Positions 42,868 through 53,182 are shown, counted from the first letter of the stretch. The stretch: DNA of 64,000 nt from Streptococcus gordonii (GCF_001553855.1 NZ_LQWV01000040.1:168001-232000); one strand, 5' to 3'. Notes: a model not told the origin generated them from the sequence alone. Program-made: numbers and translations.

Positions 42868-43242
42868 ATGGCGCAATCACAAAACAAAACAATCGATTAT
42901 CAAACAACAGGGGTGTCCTACCTTGGTGCATTTGGTGGTAAAGTAGGGAAATTTCTTATCGGTGATCAGGCGCTAGAGTTCTATGCTGATGCTAACGTAG
43001 AGGACTACATTCAGCTTCCTTGGGCCAATATCACAGCTATTGGCGCTAATGTCTCAGGCAAGAGCATCAGTCGACATTTTGAAGTCTTTACAGATCAAGG
43101 AAAATTCCTCTTTGCTTCCAAAGACTCTGGTAAAATTCTCAAAATCGCAAGAGAGTATGTTGGAGATGATAAGGTCGTTAGACTTCCTACTTTGATACAA
43201 ACAATTGGCAAATTTTTTAAAAACCTATTTGCAAAAAAATAG
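42868..43242 (+). CDS. manO: DUF956 family protein ManO
   Basis: 124 residues, a small beta-rich protein of the DUF956 family, found next to man PTS operons in lactobacilli and streptococci. Typical segments are DYQTTGVSYLGAFGGKVGKF and PWANITAIGANVSGKSISRHF. Its role is unknown, probably regulatory for EII-Man. AAGGAG precedes the ATG. The serS promoter starts inside its 3' end. Confidence 0.88.
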   Translation: MAQSQNKTIDYQTTGVSYLGAFGGKVGKFLIGDQALEFYADANVEDYIQLPWANITAIGANVSGKSISRHFEVFTDQGKFLFASKDSGKILKIAREYVGDDKVVRLPTLIQTIGKFFKNLFAKK

Positions 43243-43257
43243 ATTTTCTAGTATAAT
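43229..43257 (+). promoter_or_regulatory. serS promoter
   Basis: -35 TTGCAA (43229-43234), 17-base spacer, -10 TATAAT (43252-43257). It begins in the last codons of manO and drives the T-box leader from about 43264. Confidence 0.75.
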
Positions 43258-43261
43258 CTAG

Positions 43262-43444
43262 GAAACGGATAAGTACTATTGGACACTTTTCAGAAAGTCT
43301 GCGGCGGCTGTGAGCAGATAAGGAGAAAATAGGAAATTCTACCGTTAGTTTAAAAATAAATAATTAAGCAAGTGCACTTTTGTGAAGTTGGATGGAACCG
43401 CGGCCCTGCCGCTCCAACAGTCTCATAAAGTGCTTTTATTTTTT
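43262..43444 (+). promoter_or_regulatory. T-box leader (serine)
   Basis: Base of stem I pairs AACGG (43264-43268) with CCGTT; the distal AGAAAGTC and GGCGGCTGTGAGCAG loops follow; a TCT followed by A at 43338-43340 is a candidate serine specifier codon. The T-box TGGAACCGCGG starts near 43392. The competing terminator pairs GCACTTT (about 43374-43380) with AAAGTGC and ends in TTTTATTTTTT. Uncharged tRNA-Ser should allow readthrough into serS. Confidence 0.9.
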
Positions 43445-43454
43445 GGAGGTACCT

Positions 43455-44732
43455 ATGTTAGATTTAAAACGTATCCGCACTGACTTTGATACTGTCGCTG
43501 AAAAATTAGCTACGCGAGGTGTTGACGCTGCTACCCTTAACCAAATGAAAACCATTGACAAAGAACGCCGGGATTTATTGGTAAAGGTCGAAGAACTCAA
43601 AGCAGAGCGCAATACTGTTTCTGCTGAAATTGCTCAAGCTAAACGCAACAAAGAAAATGCAGATGACAAGATTGCTGCCATGCAAAAACTTTCTGCTGAG
43701 GTCAAGAACTTAGACGCAACCTTGGCAGAGCTAGACGCTAAGTTGACTGAGTTCACTACCACTCTGCCTAACATCCCGCATGAAAGTGTTCCTGTCGGAG
43801 CAGATGAGGACGAAAACGTCGAAGTCCGTCGCTGGGGTACACCCCGCCAATTTGACTTTGAAGCTAAAGCTCACTGGGATTTGGGTGAAGATTTGGACAT
43901 CCTGGACTGGGAACGTGGTGCAAAAGTTACTGGTGCTCGCTTCCTCTTCTATAAGGGCTTAGGAGCTCGATTAGAGCGTGCTATCTACAACTTCATGCTG
44001 GATGAGCATGGCAAAGAAGGCTACACAGAAGTCATCACTCCTTATATGGTCAACCACGATTCTATGTTTGGCACTGGACAATATCCTAAGTTTAAAGAGG
44101 ATACGTTTGAACTAAGCGATACCAACTTCGTTCTGATTCCGACTGCTGAAGTTCCACTGACTAACTATTATCGAGACGAGATTCTTGACGGCAAAGAATT
44201 GCCAATCTACTTCACAGCTATGAGCCCATCATTCCGCTCTGAAGCCGGCTCTGCTGGTCGTGACACGCGCGGTCTGATTCGTCTGCACCAATTCCACAAG
44301 GTTGAAATGGTGAAATTTGCCAAGCCAGAAGAATCTTATGAAGAGCTAGAAAAGATGACTGCCAACGCAGAAAATATCCTGCAAAAGCTGAACCTGCCTT
44401 ACCGCGTTGTAGCACTCTGTACTGGAGATATGGGCTTCTCAGCCGCTAAGACCTACGACTTGGAAGTTTGGATTCCGGCTCAGAACACCTACCGTGAAAT
44501 CTCTAGTTGCTCTAACACAGAAGATTTCCAAGCTCGTCGAGCTCAAATTCGCTACCGTGACGAAGCAGATGGCAAGGTCAAACTCCTTCATACTCTCAAC
44601 GGTTCTGGACTGGCTGTCGGACGTACAGTAGCAGCTATCTTAGAAAATTATCAAAACGAAGATGGCTCTGTGACTATACCAGAGGTTCTGCGTCCGTACA
44701 TGGGTGGATTAGAAGTCATCGCACAAAAATAA
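43455..44732 (+). CDS. serS: Seryl-tRNA synthetase
   Basis: 425 residues, standard length. N-terminal coiled-coil arm (about 25-100), then the class II core with motif 2 ([21 protein letters not shown]) split by its loop and motif 3 ([16 protein letters not shown]). It charges tRNA-Ser. The ATG at 43455 has GGAGG and matches the family N-terminus MLDLKRIR; upstream in-frame codons belong to the T-box leader. Confidence 0.97.
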   Translation: MLDLKRIRTDFDTVAEKLATRGVDAATLNQMKTIDKERRDLLVKVEELKAERNTVSAEIAQAKRNKENADDKIAAMQKLSAEVKNLDATLAELDAKLTEFTTTLPNIPHESVPVGADEDENVEVRRWGTPRQFDFEAKAHWDLGEDLDILDWERGAKVTGARFLFYKGLGARLERAIYNFMLDEHGKEGYTEVITPYMVNHDSMFGTGQYPKFKEDTFELSDTNFVLIPTAEVPLTNYYRDEILDGKELPIYFTAMSPSFRSEAGSAGRDTRGLIRLHQFHKVEMVKFAKPEESYEELEKMTANAENILQKLNLPYRVVALCTGDMGFSAAKTYDLEVWIPAQNTYREISSCSNTEDFQARRAQIRYRDEADGKVKLLHTLNGSGLAVGRTVAAILENYQNEDGSVTIPEVLRPYMGGLEVIAQK

Positions 44733-44797
44733 AAGCAGATTCTCCTGATACTTTGCCTATATCACTAGGTCTAAGTACAGACTTATTTTACTAAAAT

Positions 44798-44866
44798 AAA
44801 AAAATCCGAGATCAACTCAGAGAAAATCAAAAACAGATTTTCAAAGAGTATCATCTTGGATTTTTT
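44798..44866 (+). terminator. Terminator after serS
   Basis: Outer stem AAAAAATCC-G-AGAT / ATCT-T-GGATTTTTT with a nested GAAAATC/GATTTTC hairpin, ending in six T. Confidence 0.75.
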
Positions 44867-45229
44867 CTTATCTTTCTGGCCAGCAATGACTCTGTATCGT
44901 AAAAATAAACATATATGACATCTCAACAGCCAGAAAGGATATATAGCAACTTAACTGCTTCCACAAAATATATCTAGCTCGCATAGGAAATAAGTAAAAG
45001 GTAGCCTACTAAACTTGAAACAAGGAGTAAAAATCATTAATAATAATAGCTTATGTCGATCCTGTCAATTGTTTTGAGATGACAAGGCTACGTTAGTGTC
45101 AGAAATAAGCAAATCATCAAGACTATTCAAGAAACCAGAGCACCGTTAATTGCTTACAAAGTGACTCTTTTGCATCATCGTCTTAATGTCCATTCTACCA
45201 ATAAATCAGCCACTGATTTGCCATCATTT
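44867..45229. other. Intergenic region without recognised gene
   Basis: I see no coding frame with a ribosome site. The only structure is a nine-base perfect inverted repeat CTTTCTGGC / GCCAGAAAG (44872-44880 and 44929-44937) separated by 48 bases. Confidence 0.5.
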
Positions 45230-46294
45230 CTATGAAGCTTCTAAAATATGCCGCAGCTGGACTGCACTCGGTGAGACAATGGGAAGAAAAGCTCCTTCGT
45301 TCCAACGTCGGATAAACCCAGAAGTCGAATTACTCAAGTATCCTCTGCCTCCACTAGCCTGCAGCTCCAAGAACAGACTTTGAGCCACTACATCAACTAT
45401 ATCAATTCGCAGCTGGAAGAGCTCCTTAGGGCGCTCAACAAAATAACCAGGCTGGAGAAGACCTCTATAGAGCTGTTCCTGGATTTCAGTCAGAGCAGCT
45501 ACTTGTTCCTCCCACTCCTCTCTCAAAATAGAGCGAACTGACAGATTGGCTTCGACCTCTGCCAAAGACTTCTCCGCTAGACCAAGAGCCAGACCAAACT
45601 GGTAACCTAGAAAAGCTGGGCGATTTTCTGCCAAAAAGTCCTGGGCATCTTGTGCAAGAATCCATTCCTCTTGCAAAGGCACATGGTTAAAGGTCAGAGC
45701 AGCTGTGTTTCCCCCTTGCAAAGACACAAACTCTAAATCCGCTGAACGGGAAAAATTCTCTGCATCAGACGGAACAGCCAGAACCAGTGGCTGGTGACTC
45801 CCGTCTTCGAAACCGGCAACAAATATGCTGAGGAAGCGATCCGCGCGAGCATTGGTTACCCAAGGCAGACGCCCCTTGAGATAAAGCTGCCCGTCTTCTT
45901 CTACAATAGAGACATTTAACTCCTCCAGATCCGATAGGAATTTAACAGCATTGGACAGGGCTGTCGCACCTGCATATTCCCCTGACAGAAGCCCTTCCAA
46001 ATAGTGGTCTCTAAAGTAGGGATTAGCAGACTTTAAGACGTTATCAATAAAGGTTCTTTGCCCCCAAGAGATAAAGGAAGCGGTCAAGGAATGGTGAGCC
46101 AGCTCCTTGAGCACCTCAATCACATCCGTATCATTGCCACCTCGGCCTCCCAGCTCTTCTGGAACGCCAACCCGAAAGGCTCCTTCAGCAGCGATACGCT
46201 CAATCAATTGATTGCCTGCTGCACAGGATTCTTTGTCAATTTGGTCAGCGTGGTCATCCAACCAGTTGATAAACTCTTTTGAAAAAAATGTCAT
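45230..46294 (-). CDS. Acyl-CoA dehydrogenase-like flavoprotein
   Basis: 354 residues with the ACAD layout: helical N-domain (1-110), beta middle domain with RLPWVTNARAD and FVSLQGGNTAALTFNHVPL, and helical C-domain ending ASGGRGYLSNSTSGFIRRW. The C-terminal region where true dehydrogenases carry the catalytic Glu (YEGT) reads IVSPSAVQ, so the base is missing; such members are often flavin monooxygenases or nitrosating/desulfurising types. Most streptococci lack beta-oxidation, so a detoxification role is more likely than fat breakdown. It follows the AhpD-like gene by 18 bases. The ATG at 46294 has GGAGGTGG upstream. Confidence 0.72.
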   Translation of the reverse strand: MTFFSKEFINWLDDHADQIDKESCAAGNQLIERIAAEGAFRVGVPEELGGRGGNDTDVIEVLKELAHHSLTASFISWGQRTFIDNVLKSANPYFRDHYLEGLLSGEYAGATALSNAVKFLSDLEELNVSIVEEDGQLYLKGRLPWVTNARADRFLSIFVAGFEDGSHQPLVLAVPSDAENFSRSADLEFVSLQGGNTAALTFNHVPLQEEWILAQDAQDFLAENRPAFLGYQFGLALGLAEKSLAEVEANLSVRSILREEWEEQVAALTEIQEQLYRGLLQPGYFVERPKELFQLRIDIVDVVAQSLFLELQASGGRGYLSNSTSGFIRRWNEGAFLPIVSPSAVQLRHILEAS

Positions 46295-46312
46295 TTGCCA
46301 CCTCCTCAAAGA

Positions 46313-46861
46313 CTAGGCATAAGGTTGCAATTCTGGATTAATTGGCGTGTTGGCCAGATTATTGGCATAATTGCAAAGGGTCGCAAGGCTGACACCTAGA
46401 ACTACATCCAGAGCATTCTCATGTGTATAGCCCGCTTCTAGGAAGTCTTCCAAAGCCTCGTCTCCGACCCGTCCCTTGGTATTGATGACAGCAATGGTAA
46501 ATTTAGCAAGTGTATCTAACTTCGGATCTGTATCAATCGGAGTACGATTGCGCAGAGCCTCCAAAAGATCATCATTCATTTGAATCTGCTTGATTGAAAA
46601 AGCTGTATGACCCGCTACACAGAAAGCACAGCCATTGGTAACTGCAGCCGTAATCTGTACTACTTCACGCTCAGTCGGTGTCAGGCTGTTACGGCGATTG
46701 ATGGCTCCAACCGTCCGATATGTTTCCAAGGCCGTTGGCGCATTTGCCAAAAGACCAATAAGATTGGGAAGGTAGCCCCCGTTATCTTTTTGAACGGTTT
46801 CTAAAACTTCCTTCACTTCAGCAGGAGCAGATTCAATTGTATGGATAGTAAATTCTGACAT
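46313..46861 (-). CDS. Carboxymuconolactone decarboxylase/AhpD-like protein
   Basis: 182 residues. The AhpD motif Glu65 ... Cys78-x-x-Cys81-x3-His85 (GCAFCVAGH) is intact, giving a thiol redox centre for peroxide or quinone-linked chemistry. First gene of a two-gene unit with the ACAD-like flavoprotein; together they suggest oxidative or electrophile detoxification. A 26-base palindrome overlaps its promoter. The physiological substrate is unknown. Confidence 0.82.
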   Translation of the reverse strand: MSEFTIHTIESAPAEVKEVLETVQKDNGGYLPNLIGLLANAPTALETYRTVGAINRRNSLTPTEREVVQITAAVTNGCAFCVAGHTAFSIKQIQMNDDLLEALRNRTPIDTDPKLDTLAKFTIAVINTKGRVGDEALEDFLEAGYTHENALDVVLGVSLATLCNYANNLANTPINPELQPYA

Positions 46862-46891
46862 AAATGACCTCTTTTCTTTTAATTAGCAACT

Positions 46892-46938
46892 ATCTTAACA
46901 TAGGTTCTACGGCTTGTATAATATATATTTTATATAAG
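46892..46938 (-). promoter_or_regulatory. Promoter with palindromic operator for the AhpD/ACAD pair
   Basis: Minus-strand extended -10 TGTTAAGAT (-10 at 46892-46897). Bases 46913-46938 form an imperfect palindrome, 11 of 13 pairs matching (CTTGTATAATATA with its complement), covering the -35 region. A MarR/TetR-type repressor site is a good guess; no regulator gene is adjacent. Confidence 0.55.
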
Positions 46939-47019
46939 TCCTATAAAGAGAATATAATGCAGTAATTCAAACTAAAATTTTTTACCTAGATTTACCATGA
47001 TCAGACACAATTTTAAACC

Positions 47020-47047
47020 AAAAAAGAAGCCTCCTAGCTTCTTTTTT
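47020..47047 (-). terminator. Bidirectional terminator
   Basis: Stem AAAAAAGAAGC / GCTTCTTTTTT with a six-base loop, 60 bases past the end of the acidic-tailed membrane protein gene and about 130 bases upstream of the AhpD gene promoter region. Confidence 0.7.
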
Positions 47048-47105
47048 AATTTTTTCACCTCTATGGTTACTAAGACACTTTTTCATTAGCAATTCTTATA
47101 GAAGA

Positions 47106-47822
47106 TTATTCTTTATCGCTCTCAACTGCTTCGTCAGAAACAACGGCATCTAAGCTTTTCTCTTCCACTGTTGGTTCAGACTGAACCTGTTTTTCAACTG
47201 TTTCTTCTGTTACTAGCTTTGTGGGCTCTTCTTTATTTTCATCTGCTTCTACTTTTTTAGATTCTTCAGCTGAAGCAGGTGTTTCTGTATCTTTTGGCTG
47301 ATCGGTTTCTTTTTTGATTTCATTTACAGCAGTTTTTACTGTTGCAGAAGTTACACGGCCAACAGTTTGAGCAAATTCCTTACTTACATTGGCTGCATCT
47401 GTCAAGGTTTCTTTTGAAATCTTTCCTCCTGAGAAAGCCATTAATCCTAAAACAAATGTTGCAATTGAAGCAATTGAAGTCAAGTACAAACCTATACCGA
47501 CTGAAATACCATAACCACCATAACCAAAATTAGCACTCATATCGCCTAAGCGAAACAGGGCATAAATAGAAATAGCTGTCTCAATAACTCCCAAAGCCAC
47601 AACTCCCAGAGCAAAGTTTTTAATCAAAGGCCGAGTGCGATCTTTAAGAATAGCTAAGACAATAGCTCCGATGGCTAAAATTATAATAATCTTCCCATCC
47701 CCTTCAATTCCTGAAACACTTAAACCACCAAATCCACCTAGGTTTACAGTCCCCCAAGGCAAAACACTTCCAATTATTACTGCTACTGACGCAATGATAA
47801 TGTACAAACGATTTTTTTCCAT
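47106..47822 (-). CDS. Membrane protein with acidic cytoplasmic tail, unknown function
   Basis: 238 residues. Four hydrophobic segments (about 5-25, 45-60, 70-92, 108-130) with Gly-rich loops, then a 100-residue Glu/Lys/Thr-rich tail without hydrophobic content, probably disordered. I recognise no named family. GAGAAGTCAA precedes the ATG. It stands alone between the fatty acid cluster and the AhpD pair on the minus strand. Confidence 0.65.
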   Translation of the reverse strand: MEKNRLYIIIASVAVIIGSVLPWGTVNLGGFGGLSVSGIEGDGKIIIILAIGAIVLAILKDRTRPLIKNFALGVVALGVIETAISIYALFRLGDMSANFGYGGYGISVGIGLYLTSIASIATFVLGLMAFSGGKISKETLTDAANVSKEFAQTVGRVTSATVKTAVNEIKKETDQPKDTETPASAEESKKVEADENKEEPTKLVTEETVEKQVQSEPTVEEKSLDAVVSDEAVESDKE

Positions 47823-47895
47823 TTGACTTCTCCTTCTCTAAGCACAAGCTATCTGATTTAAGGTAAAAAAGATAGATTGTAGACTAACAATTTAT

Positions 47896-47928
47896 AAAAA
47901 GAGACCAAGACAAGAATATCTTGGTCTT
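47896..47928 (-). terminator. Terminator of the fab/acc operon
   Basis: Eight-base stem GACCAAGA / TCTTGGTC followed by TCTTTTTAT leftwards, 15 bases after the accA stop. Confidence 0.8.
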
Positions 47929-47940
47929 CAAAAAAGCTTC

Positions 47941-48711
47941 TTAATATTTTCTAAAACGCTGATAACGTTGGTCGACCAATTCTTCCACGCTCCATGAAGA
48001 AAGTTGTTCTAATTCAACTAAAAGTTCTTGTTTGATAGAAGCAATCAAATCCTGATTGCTTAAACCTGTTTCCTCAATTACCTTATCAACAATCTCCATT
48101 TGCAAAAGTTCGTGGGATGTTATTTTCATTAACTCAGCAGCTTCCATGGCTCTACTGCCATCCTTCCACAAGATAGAAGCAAAGCCTTCTGGACTCAAAA
48201 CTGCATAAATTGAATTCTCTAACATCCAAACTCGATTAGCCACTCCTAGAGCCAAGGCCCCTCCAGAACCACCTTCACCAATAATAATGGCAATAATCGG
48301 TACTTTTAGATCACTCATCTCCATCAGGTTTCGAGCAATAGCTTCACCTTGCCCACGCTCTTCTGCTCCAACACCTGGATAAGCTCCAGCAGTATTGATA
48401 AAAGTAACGATTGGGCGACCAAATTTTTCTGCCTGCTTCATTAGGCGCAAAGCTTTACGATACCCTTCAGGATGAGGCTGACCGAAATTCCGTTTTAGAT
48501 TATCTTGAAGATTCTTCCCTTTTTGAATTCCAATAACAGTCACTGGACGGCCGTCTAGGCTACCGATGCCTCCAATCACAGCTCCATCATCTCGAAAAGA
48601 ACGATCTCCATGCAATTGAATGAAATCATCAAAAATTGCCTTGGCATAATCAAGAGCCGTCAGCCGAGTCTGATCTCTCGCTTCTCTTACAATCCGAGTA
48701 ATCTTTGTCAT
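47941..48711 (-). CDS. accA: Acetyl-CoA carboxylase carboxyltransferase subunit alpha
   Basis: 256 residues of crotonase-fold carboxyltransferase, with [17 protein letters not shown] and [18 protein letters not shown] as the family motifs. With AccD it transfers CO2 from biotin to acetyl-CoA, making malonyl-CoA. Last gene of the fabK-accA operon; overlaps accD by four bases. Confidence 0.95.
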   Translation of the reverse strand: MTKITRIVREARDQTRLTALDYAKAIFDDFIQLHGDRSFRDDGAVIGGIGSLDGRPVTVIGIQKGKNLQDNLKRNFGQPHPEGYRKALRLMKQAEKFGRPIVTFINTAGAYPGVGAEERGQGEAIARNLMEMSDLKVPIIAIIIGEGGSGGALALGVANRVWMLENSIYAVLSPEGFASILWKDGSRAMEAAELMKITSHELLQMEIVDKVIEETGLSNQDLIASIKQELLVELEQLSSWSVEELVDQRYQRFRKY

Positions 48712-49574
48712 TGCTGCCCTCCATGAAATTCCAACAATTTAGCAATCTTATCTCTTAATTTTGCTCGTTTCACAATAGCATCTACAAAACCATGTTCCAT
48801 GAGAAATTCTGCCTTTTGAAAACCATCTGGTAAATTTTCACGAACAGTGGATTCAATAACTCGACGACCAGCGAATCCAACAAGACTTTGAGGTTCCGCT
48901 AAAATAATGTCACCTTCCATTGCAAATGACGCTGTTACCCCACCAGTAGTAGGGTCTGTTAAAATCGTCAGATAAAACAAACCTGCTTTAGAATGTCTTT
49001 GTACCGCCGCTGAAATTTTGGCCATCTGCATGAGACTGATAATCCCTTCCTGCATACGTGCCCCTCCAGAAGCTGTAAACAAGACTACTGGTAAGCGAAG
49101 TTCCGTTGCATATTCAAACAAGCGTGTAATTTTTTCTCCAACTACACTTCCCATGGAGGCCATGATAAAGTTTGAGTCCATTATTCCCAAAGCTGTTTTA
49201 TGTCCTTTGATGGAGGCAGTTCCTGTTAACACAGCTTCATCCAAGCCAGTTTTTTCACGCATTTGGGCCAATTTGTCCTTATAATTAGGAAAATTCAATG
49301 GATCTTTCGTTTCAATGCCTGTAAATAATTCTTCAAAGGTATCTTCATCTACAGTTAAAGCAAGTCGCTCAAGTGCTGTAATACGGAAAGTATAACCACA
49401 ATTAGGACAAACACGATCGCTACCTAAATCTTTTTGGTAAATGGTATGCTTACAACCAGGACATTTCGAAAAGAGCTCATCCGGTACCTCTGGTTTTTGT
49501 TGAGGCAGTTCCCTATATGAACGATTAGGATTAATCCGGATATATTTATCCTTTTTGGAGAATAAAGCCATCAT
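48708..49574 (-). CDS. accD: Acetyl-CoA carboxylase carboxyltransferase subunit beta
   Basis: 288 residues. N-terminal zinc ribbon Cys38, Cys41, Cys56, Cys59, then the carboxyltransferase fold with [12 protein letters not shown] and [13 protein letters not shown]. Partner of AccA. Two adjacent ATGs are possible; AGGAG is at better spacing from the second (49571). Confidence 0.95.
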   Translation of the reverse strand: MMALFSKKDKYIRINPNRSYRELPQQKPEVPDELFSKCPGCKHTIYQKDLGSDRVCPNCGYTFRITALERLALTVDEDTFEELFTGIETKDPLNFPNYKDKLAQMREKTGLDEAVLTGTASIKGHKTALGIMDSNFIMASMGSVVGEKITRLFEYATELRLPVVLFTASGGARMQEGIISLMQMAKISAAVQRHSKAGLFYLTILTDPTTGGVTASFAMEGDIILAEPQSLVGFAGRRVIESTVRENLPDGFQKAEFLMEHGFVDAIVKRAKLRDKIAKLLEFHGGQQ

Positions 49575-49638
49575 TTACTCCTTTATTACTACAGTTTCCC
49601 TTTACAAAAGCTTAGCTTCCTTCGCTTTATGAAAGGTT

Positions 49639-51018
49639 TTATTTATCTTCTTTTAATCTTTCTTGGTAAGCAGGGAGAAATTTCTCCATTAAAAAGGCTG
49701 TATCATAATCCCCTGCAATAACCTGAGAGTCTGAAATCAAGTCTAACTGAAACTCACTGTTGGTTAATACACCATCGATTTCCAATTCATAAAGAGCTCG
49801 TTGCATCTTCATCAAAGCGTCAAAACGATTTTCCCCATGAACAATGATTTTAGCAATCATACTGTCATAGTATGGAGGAATGGTGTAACCTGGATAAACA
49901 GCTGAGTCCACACGAAGACCGACCCCACCACTAGGCAAATAGAGGTTTGAAATCTTACCTGGACTTGGGGCAAAATTAAAGGCTGGATTTTCAGCATTGA
50001 TCCGGCACTCGATAGCATGACCGTGAATTTCAATATCATCCTGCGAGAAAGAAAGTTCTTGGCCATCAGCAATGCGAATCTGTTCCTTAACAATATCTAC
50101 GCCAGTAACAAATTCTGTTACAGGGTGTTCTACTTGAACACGAGTGTTCATTTCCATAAAGTAGAATTCACCTTTATTTTCATCATAGAGAAACTCAATT
50201 GTTCCAGCATTTTCATAGCCGACTGACTGAGCAGCTCGTACAGCTGCATCTCCAATCTTTTGACGGAGAGTCTTACCGATAGCCACTGATGGAGCTTCTT
50301 CTAAGACCTTTTGGTTATTACGCTGGAGCGAGCAGTCACGCTCTCCCAGATGGACGACATGTCCATGCTGGTCGGCCAAAATCTGCACTTCAATATGACG
50401 AGCGGGATAAATAACACGCTCCATATACATAGCGCCATTCCCAAAGGCAGCCTTAGCCTCGCTAGAAGCAGACTCAAAAGCCGCTACCAAATCTTCAGCC
50501 TTTTCAACCTTACGGATTCCCTTTCCGCCACCTCCAGCAGAAGCCTTAAGCATAACAGGGTAGCCAATTTTTTCAGCAACTTCTAAAGCCTCTTCAGCAG
50601 TAAAAACTTCTCCGTCAGATCCAGGAATAACTGGAACATTAGCCTTAATCATTTGAGCACGAGCATTAATCTTATCGCCCATCATATCCATGATTGCCCC
50701 AGAAGGACCGATGAATTTCACACCAACTTCCTCACACATGGTTGCGAACTTAGAATTTTCACTCAAAAATCCAAAACCAGGATGAATAGCTTCAGCTTCT
50801 GTCAGAACAGCCGCTGAAAGCACAGCATTCATATTGAGATAAGAATCAGTTGACTTAGCAGGGCCAATACAAATAGCTTCATCTGCCAATAAGGTATGAA
50901 GGGCTTCTTTATCAGCTGTTGAATAAACTGCCACTGTCGCAATCCCTAATTCACGAGCCGCACGAATAATTCTGACCGCAATTTCCCCACGGTTAGCAAT
51001 CAATATTTTACGAAACAT
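49639..51018 (-). CDS. accC: Acetyl-CoA carboxylase biotin carboxylase subunit
   Basis: 459 residues of ATP-grasp biotin carboxylase: N-terminal ILIANRGEIAVRIIRAARE, ATP-binding KASAGGGGKGIR, and EMNTRVQVEHPVTE. It carboxylates the biotin on AccB. It follows fabZ by 17 bases and precedes accD by 64. Confidence 0.96.
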   Translation of the reverse strand: MFRKILIANRGEIAVRIIRAARELGIATVAVYSTADKEALHTLLADEAICIGPAKSTDSYLNMNAVLSAAVLTEAEAIHPGFGFLSENSKFATMCEEVGVKFIGPSGAIMDMMGDKINARAQMIKANVPVIPGSDGEVFTAEEALEVAEKIGYPVMLKASAGGGGKGIRKVEKAEDLVAAFESASSEAKAAFGNGAMYMERVIYPARHIEVQILADQHGHVVHLGERDCSLQRNNQKVLEEAPSVAIGKTLRQKIGDAAVRAAQSVGYENAGTIEFLYDENKGEFYFMEMNTRVQVEHPVTEFVTGVDIVKEQIRIADGQELSFSQDDIEIHGHAIECRINAENPAFNFAPSPGKISNLYLPSGGVGLRVDSAVYPGYTIPPYYDSMIAKIIVHGENRFDALMKMQRALYELEIDGVLTNSEFQLDLISDSQVIAGDYDTAFLMEKFLPAYQERLKEDK

Positions 51019-51035
51019 GGTGAAATCTCCCTTTT

Positions 51036-51458
51036 CTATTGGCCAATAGCAAATGTCAAGGTGCCACTAGCTGCGAGTTTGCCATCTACTTCTGCTTTAG
51101 CTTCAACAACCGCAATGGTACCACGACGTTTCACAAATTTAGCAGTCATGATAAGCTGATCACCTGGAACAACTTGTTTTTTGAATTTGACCTTATCCAT
51201 ACCAGCATAAAAAACAAGCTTACCTTTGTTTTCTTCTTTAGACAATTCCAGTACACCCGCAGTCTGAGCCAAAGCTTCCATAATCAAAACACCCGGCATG
51301 ACTGGATATTGAGGAAAATGACCGTTAAAGAATGGTTCATTAATTGTCACATTTTTCAAAGCAACAATCTCATCTTCGCTAACTTCTAATACACGATCCA
51401 CCAACAACATTGGATAACGATGAGGAAGTGCCTCTTTTATTGCATTGATATCGATCAT
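51036..51458 (-). CDS. fabZ: 3-hydroxyacyl-ACP dehydratase
   Basis: 140 residues, hot-dog fold, with catalytic His and Glu in [14 protein letters not shown] and MEALAQTAG. It removes water from 3-hydroxyacyl-ACP. In streptococci FabM, at the head of the cluster, supplies the isomerase step that FabA would do elsewhere. Overlaps accB by four bases. Confidence 0.95.
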   Translation of the reverse strand: MIDINAIKEALPHRYPMLLVDRVLEVSEDEIVALKNVTINEPFFNGHFPQYPVMPGVLIMEALAQTAGVLELSKEENKGKLVFYAGMDKVKFKKQVVPGDQLIMTAKFVKRRGTIAVVEAKAEVDGKLAASGTLTFAIGQ

Positions 51459-51943
51459 TTAATGCGTACCAGACCTTTCCCAAATTCAACCATTTCTTCA
51501 TTTTGAACTAAAATTTCAGTGACAACACCATCTTTAGGAGCAGGCACTTCATTCATCACTTTCATGGCCTCAATAATCATCAAGGTTTGTCCTTTTTTCA
51601 CTTGGTCACCTACGTTCACAAAAGCAGGTTTATCTGGTCCGGCTGCTAAATAGGCTACTCCAACCAAAGGACTTTCCACAACATCACCTTCAGCCGCGAT
51701 TGGTGCCGGTGCTGCTTCAGCAGGCACTTCTTGCTGTTCAACAACTACTTCAACCTGAGGAGCTGGAGCAATTGGAGCTACTGGTGTGGCTGTAGGAAGA
51801 GGACTTGCGTTAACCTCTTGAGTTGCAATTTTTCCTTCGTTCTTACTGAATGTCAGTTCATCTTGTTGATTTTTATACGAAAATTCCCGCAAACTTGATT
51901 GGTCAAACTGTGCCATCAAGTCTTTAATTTCATTGATATTCAT
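51455..51943 (-). CDS. accB: Biotin carboxyl carrier protein
   Basis: 162 residues: N-terminal helix, a Pro/Ala-rich linker (about 45-85) and a biotinyl domain with the acceptor Lys128 in EAMKVMNE. It shuttles carboxybiotin between AccC and AccAD. It sits 6 bases after fabF. Confidence 0.95.
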   Translation of the reverse strand: MNINEIKDLMAQFDQSSLREFSYKNQQDELTFSKNEGKIATQEVNASPLPTATPVAPIAPAPQVEVVVEQQEVPAEAAPAPIAAEGDVVESPLVGVAYLAAGPDKPAFVNVGDQVKKGQTLMIIEAMKVMNEVPAPKDGVVTEILVQNEEMVEFGKGLVRIK

Positions 51944-51949
51944 AAGTTA

Positions 51950-53182
51950 TTATGCCTCCCAACGTTTAAAGGCAAGAACAGCATTATGGCCACCAAAACC
52001 AAATGTATTGGAAATAGCATAAGGAATTTCCTGTTCTTTTCCTTGGCCAAAAATGACATTGGCTTCAATGTAATCAGACAATTCTTGAGTTCCTGCAGTC
52101 TTCGGTACAAAGCTATGACGCATTGCTTCGATAGTCGCAATAGCTTCCACTGCTCCTGCAGCACCTAACAAATGCCCTGTAAAGGACTTAGTTGAAGAAA
52201 CGGCTACTTCTTTACCTAATACAGATACAATCGCACCACTCTCTCCTTTTTCATTGGCAGGAGTAGAAGTTCCATGAGCATTAACATATGCCACATCTTC
52301 AGGTTTAATTTCAGCTTCTTCTAATGCTAGTTTAATAGCTTTAATCGCACCAAGTCCTTCCGGATGAGGAGACGTCATATGGTGAGCATCACATGTGTTT
52401 CCATACCCTACTACTTCAGCAAGGATTGTTGCACCACGTTTTTCAGCATGTTCTAAGCTTTCCAGCACTAACATACCGGAACCTTCTCCCATAACAAAAC
52501 CATTTCTGTCTTTATCAAATGGGATAGAGGCACGAGTTGGATCTTCCGTTGTGGACAAAGCTGTCAAAGCTTGGAAACCAGCAATCGCAAAAGGAGTGAT
52601 GGATGCTTCAGAACCACCAACTAACATCACATCTTGGAAACCAAATTTAATGGAACGGAAAGCATCTCCAATTGCATCATTAGATGAGGCACAGGCCGTA
52701 TTAATGGACTTACAAACACCATTGGCACCAAAGCGCATAGCAACATTCCCAGAAGCCATATTTGGCAAGGCTTTTGGAAGTGTCATTGGTTTCACTCGTT
52801 TCGGACCTTTTTCATGCAAGCGGATAACTTGATCTTCAATTTCCTTAATACCACCGATACCTGAAGCAACGATAACACCAAAACGATCTTTATCAATAGC
52901 TTCCACGTCAAGACCAGCATGATTTACAGCTTCCTCTGCAGCATAAAGAGCATACAGTGAATAATTATCAAAACGGTTAGTGTCTTTTTTAATGAAGTAT
53001 TTATCAAAAGGAAAATCTTGAACCTCAGCAGCATTATGAACAGCAAATTCACTGTGGTCAAACTTAGTAATTGGCCCAATACCAATTTTTCCTTCCTTAA
53101 GGCTAGTCCAAAATTCTTCTGGTGTATTTCCAATTGGGGAAGTTAGGCCATAGCCAGTTACTACAACACGATTTAGTTTCAT
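51950..53182 (-). CDS. fabF: 3-oxoacyl-ACP synthase II
   Basis: 410 residues. Active-site Cys164 in NTACASSNDA; the two histidines are in NAHGTSTPANEKGE and SFTGHLLGAAGA. It elongates acyl-ACP with malonyl-ACP. The frame opens 19 codons upstream, but the ATG at 53182 has AGGAG and matches the family start MKLNRVVVTG. Confidence 0.96.
   Translation of the reverse strand: MKLNRVVVTGYGLTSPIGNTPEEFWTSLKEGKIGIGPITKFDHSEFAVHNAAEVQDFPFDKYFIKKDTNRFDNYSLYALYAAEEAVNHAGLDVEAIDKDRFGVIVASGIGGIKEIEDQVIRLHEKGPKRVKPMTLPKALPNMASGNVAMRFGANGVCKSINTACASSNDAIGDAFRSIKFGFQDVMLVGGSEASITPFAIAGFQALTALSTTEDPTRASIPFDKDRNGFVMGEGSGMLVLESLEHAEKRGATILAEVVGYGNTCDAHHMTSPHPEGLGAIKAIKLALEEAEIKPEDVAYVNAHGTSTPANEKGESGAIVSVLGKEVAVSSTKSFTGHLLGAAGAVEAIATIEAMRHSFVPKTAGTQELSDYIEANVIFGQGKEQEIPYAISNTFGFGGHNAVLAFKRWEA

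Noticed and set aside
45186..45383. 65-codon plus-strand frame at the end of the ACAD-like gene
   Set aside because: Overlaps the real gene antisense and has no recognisable features.
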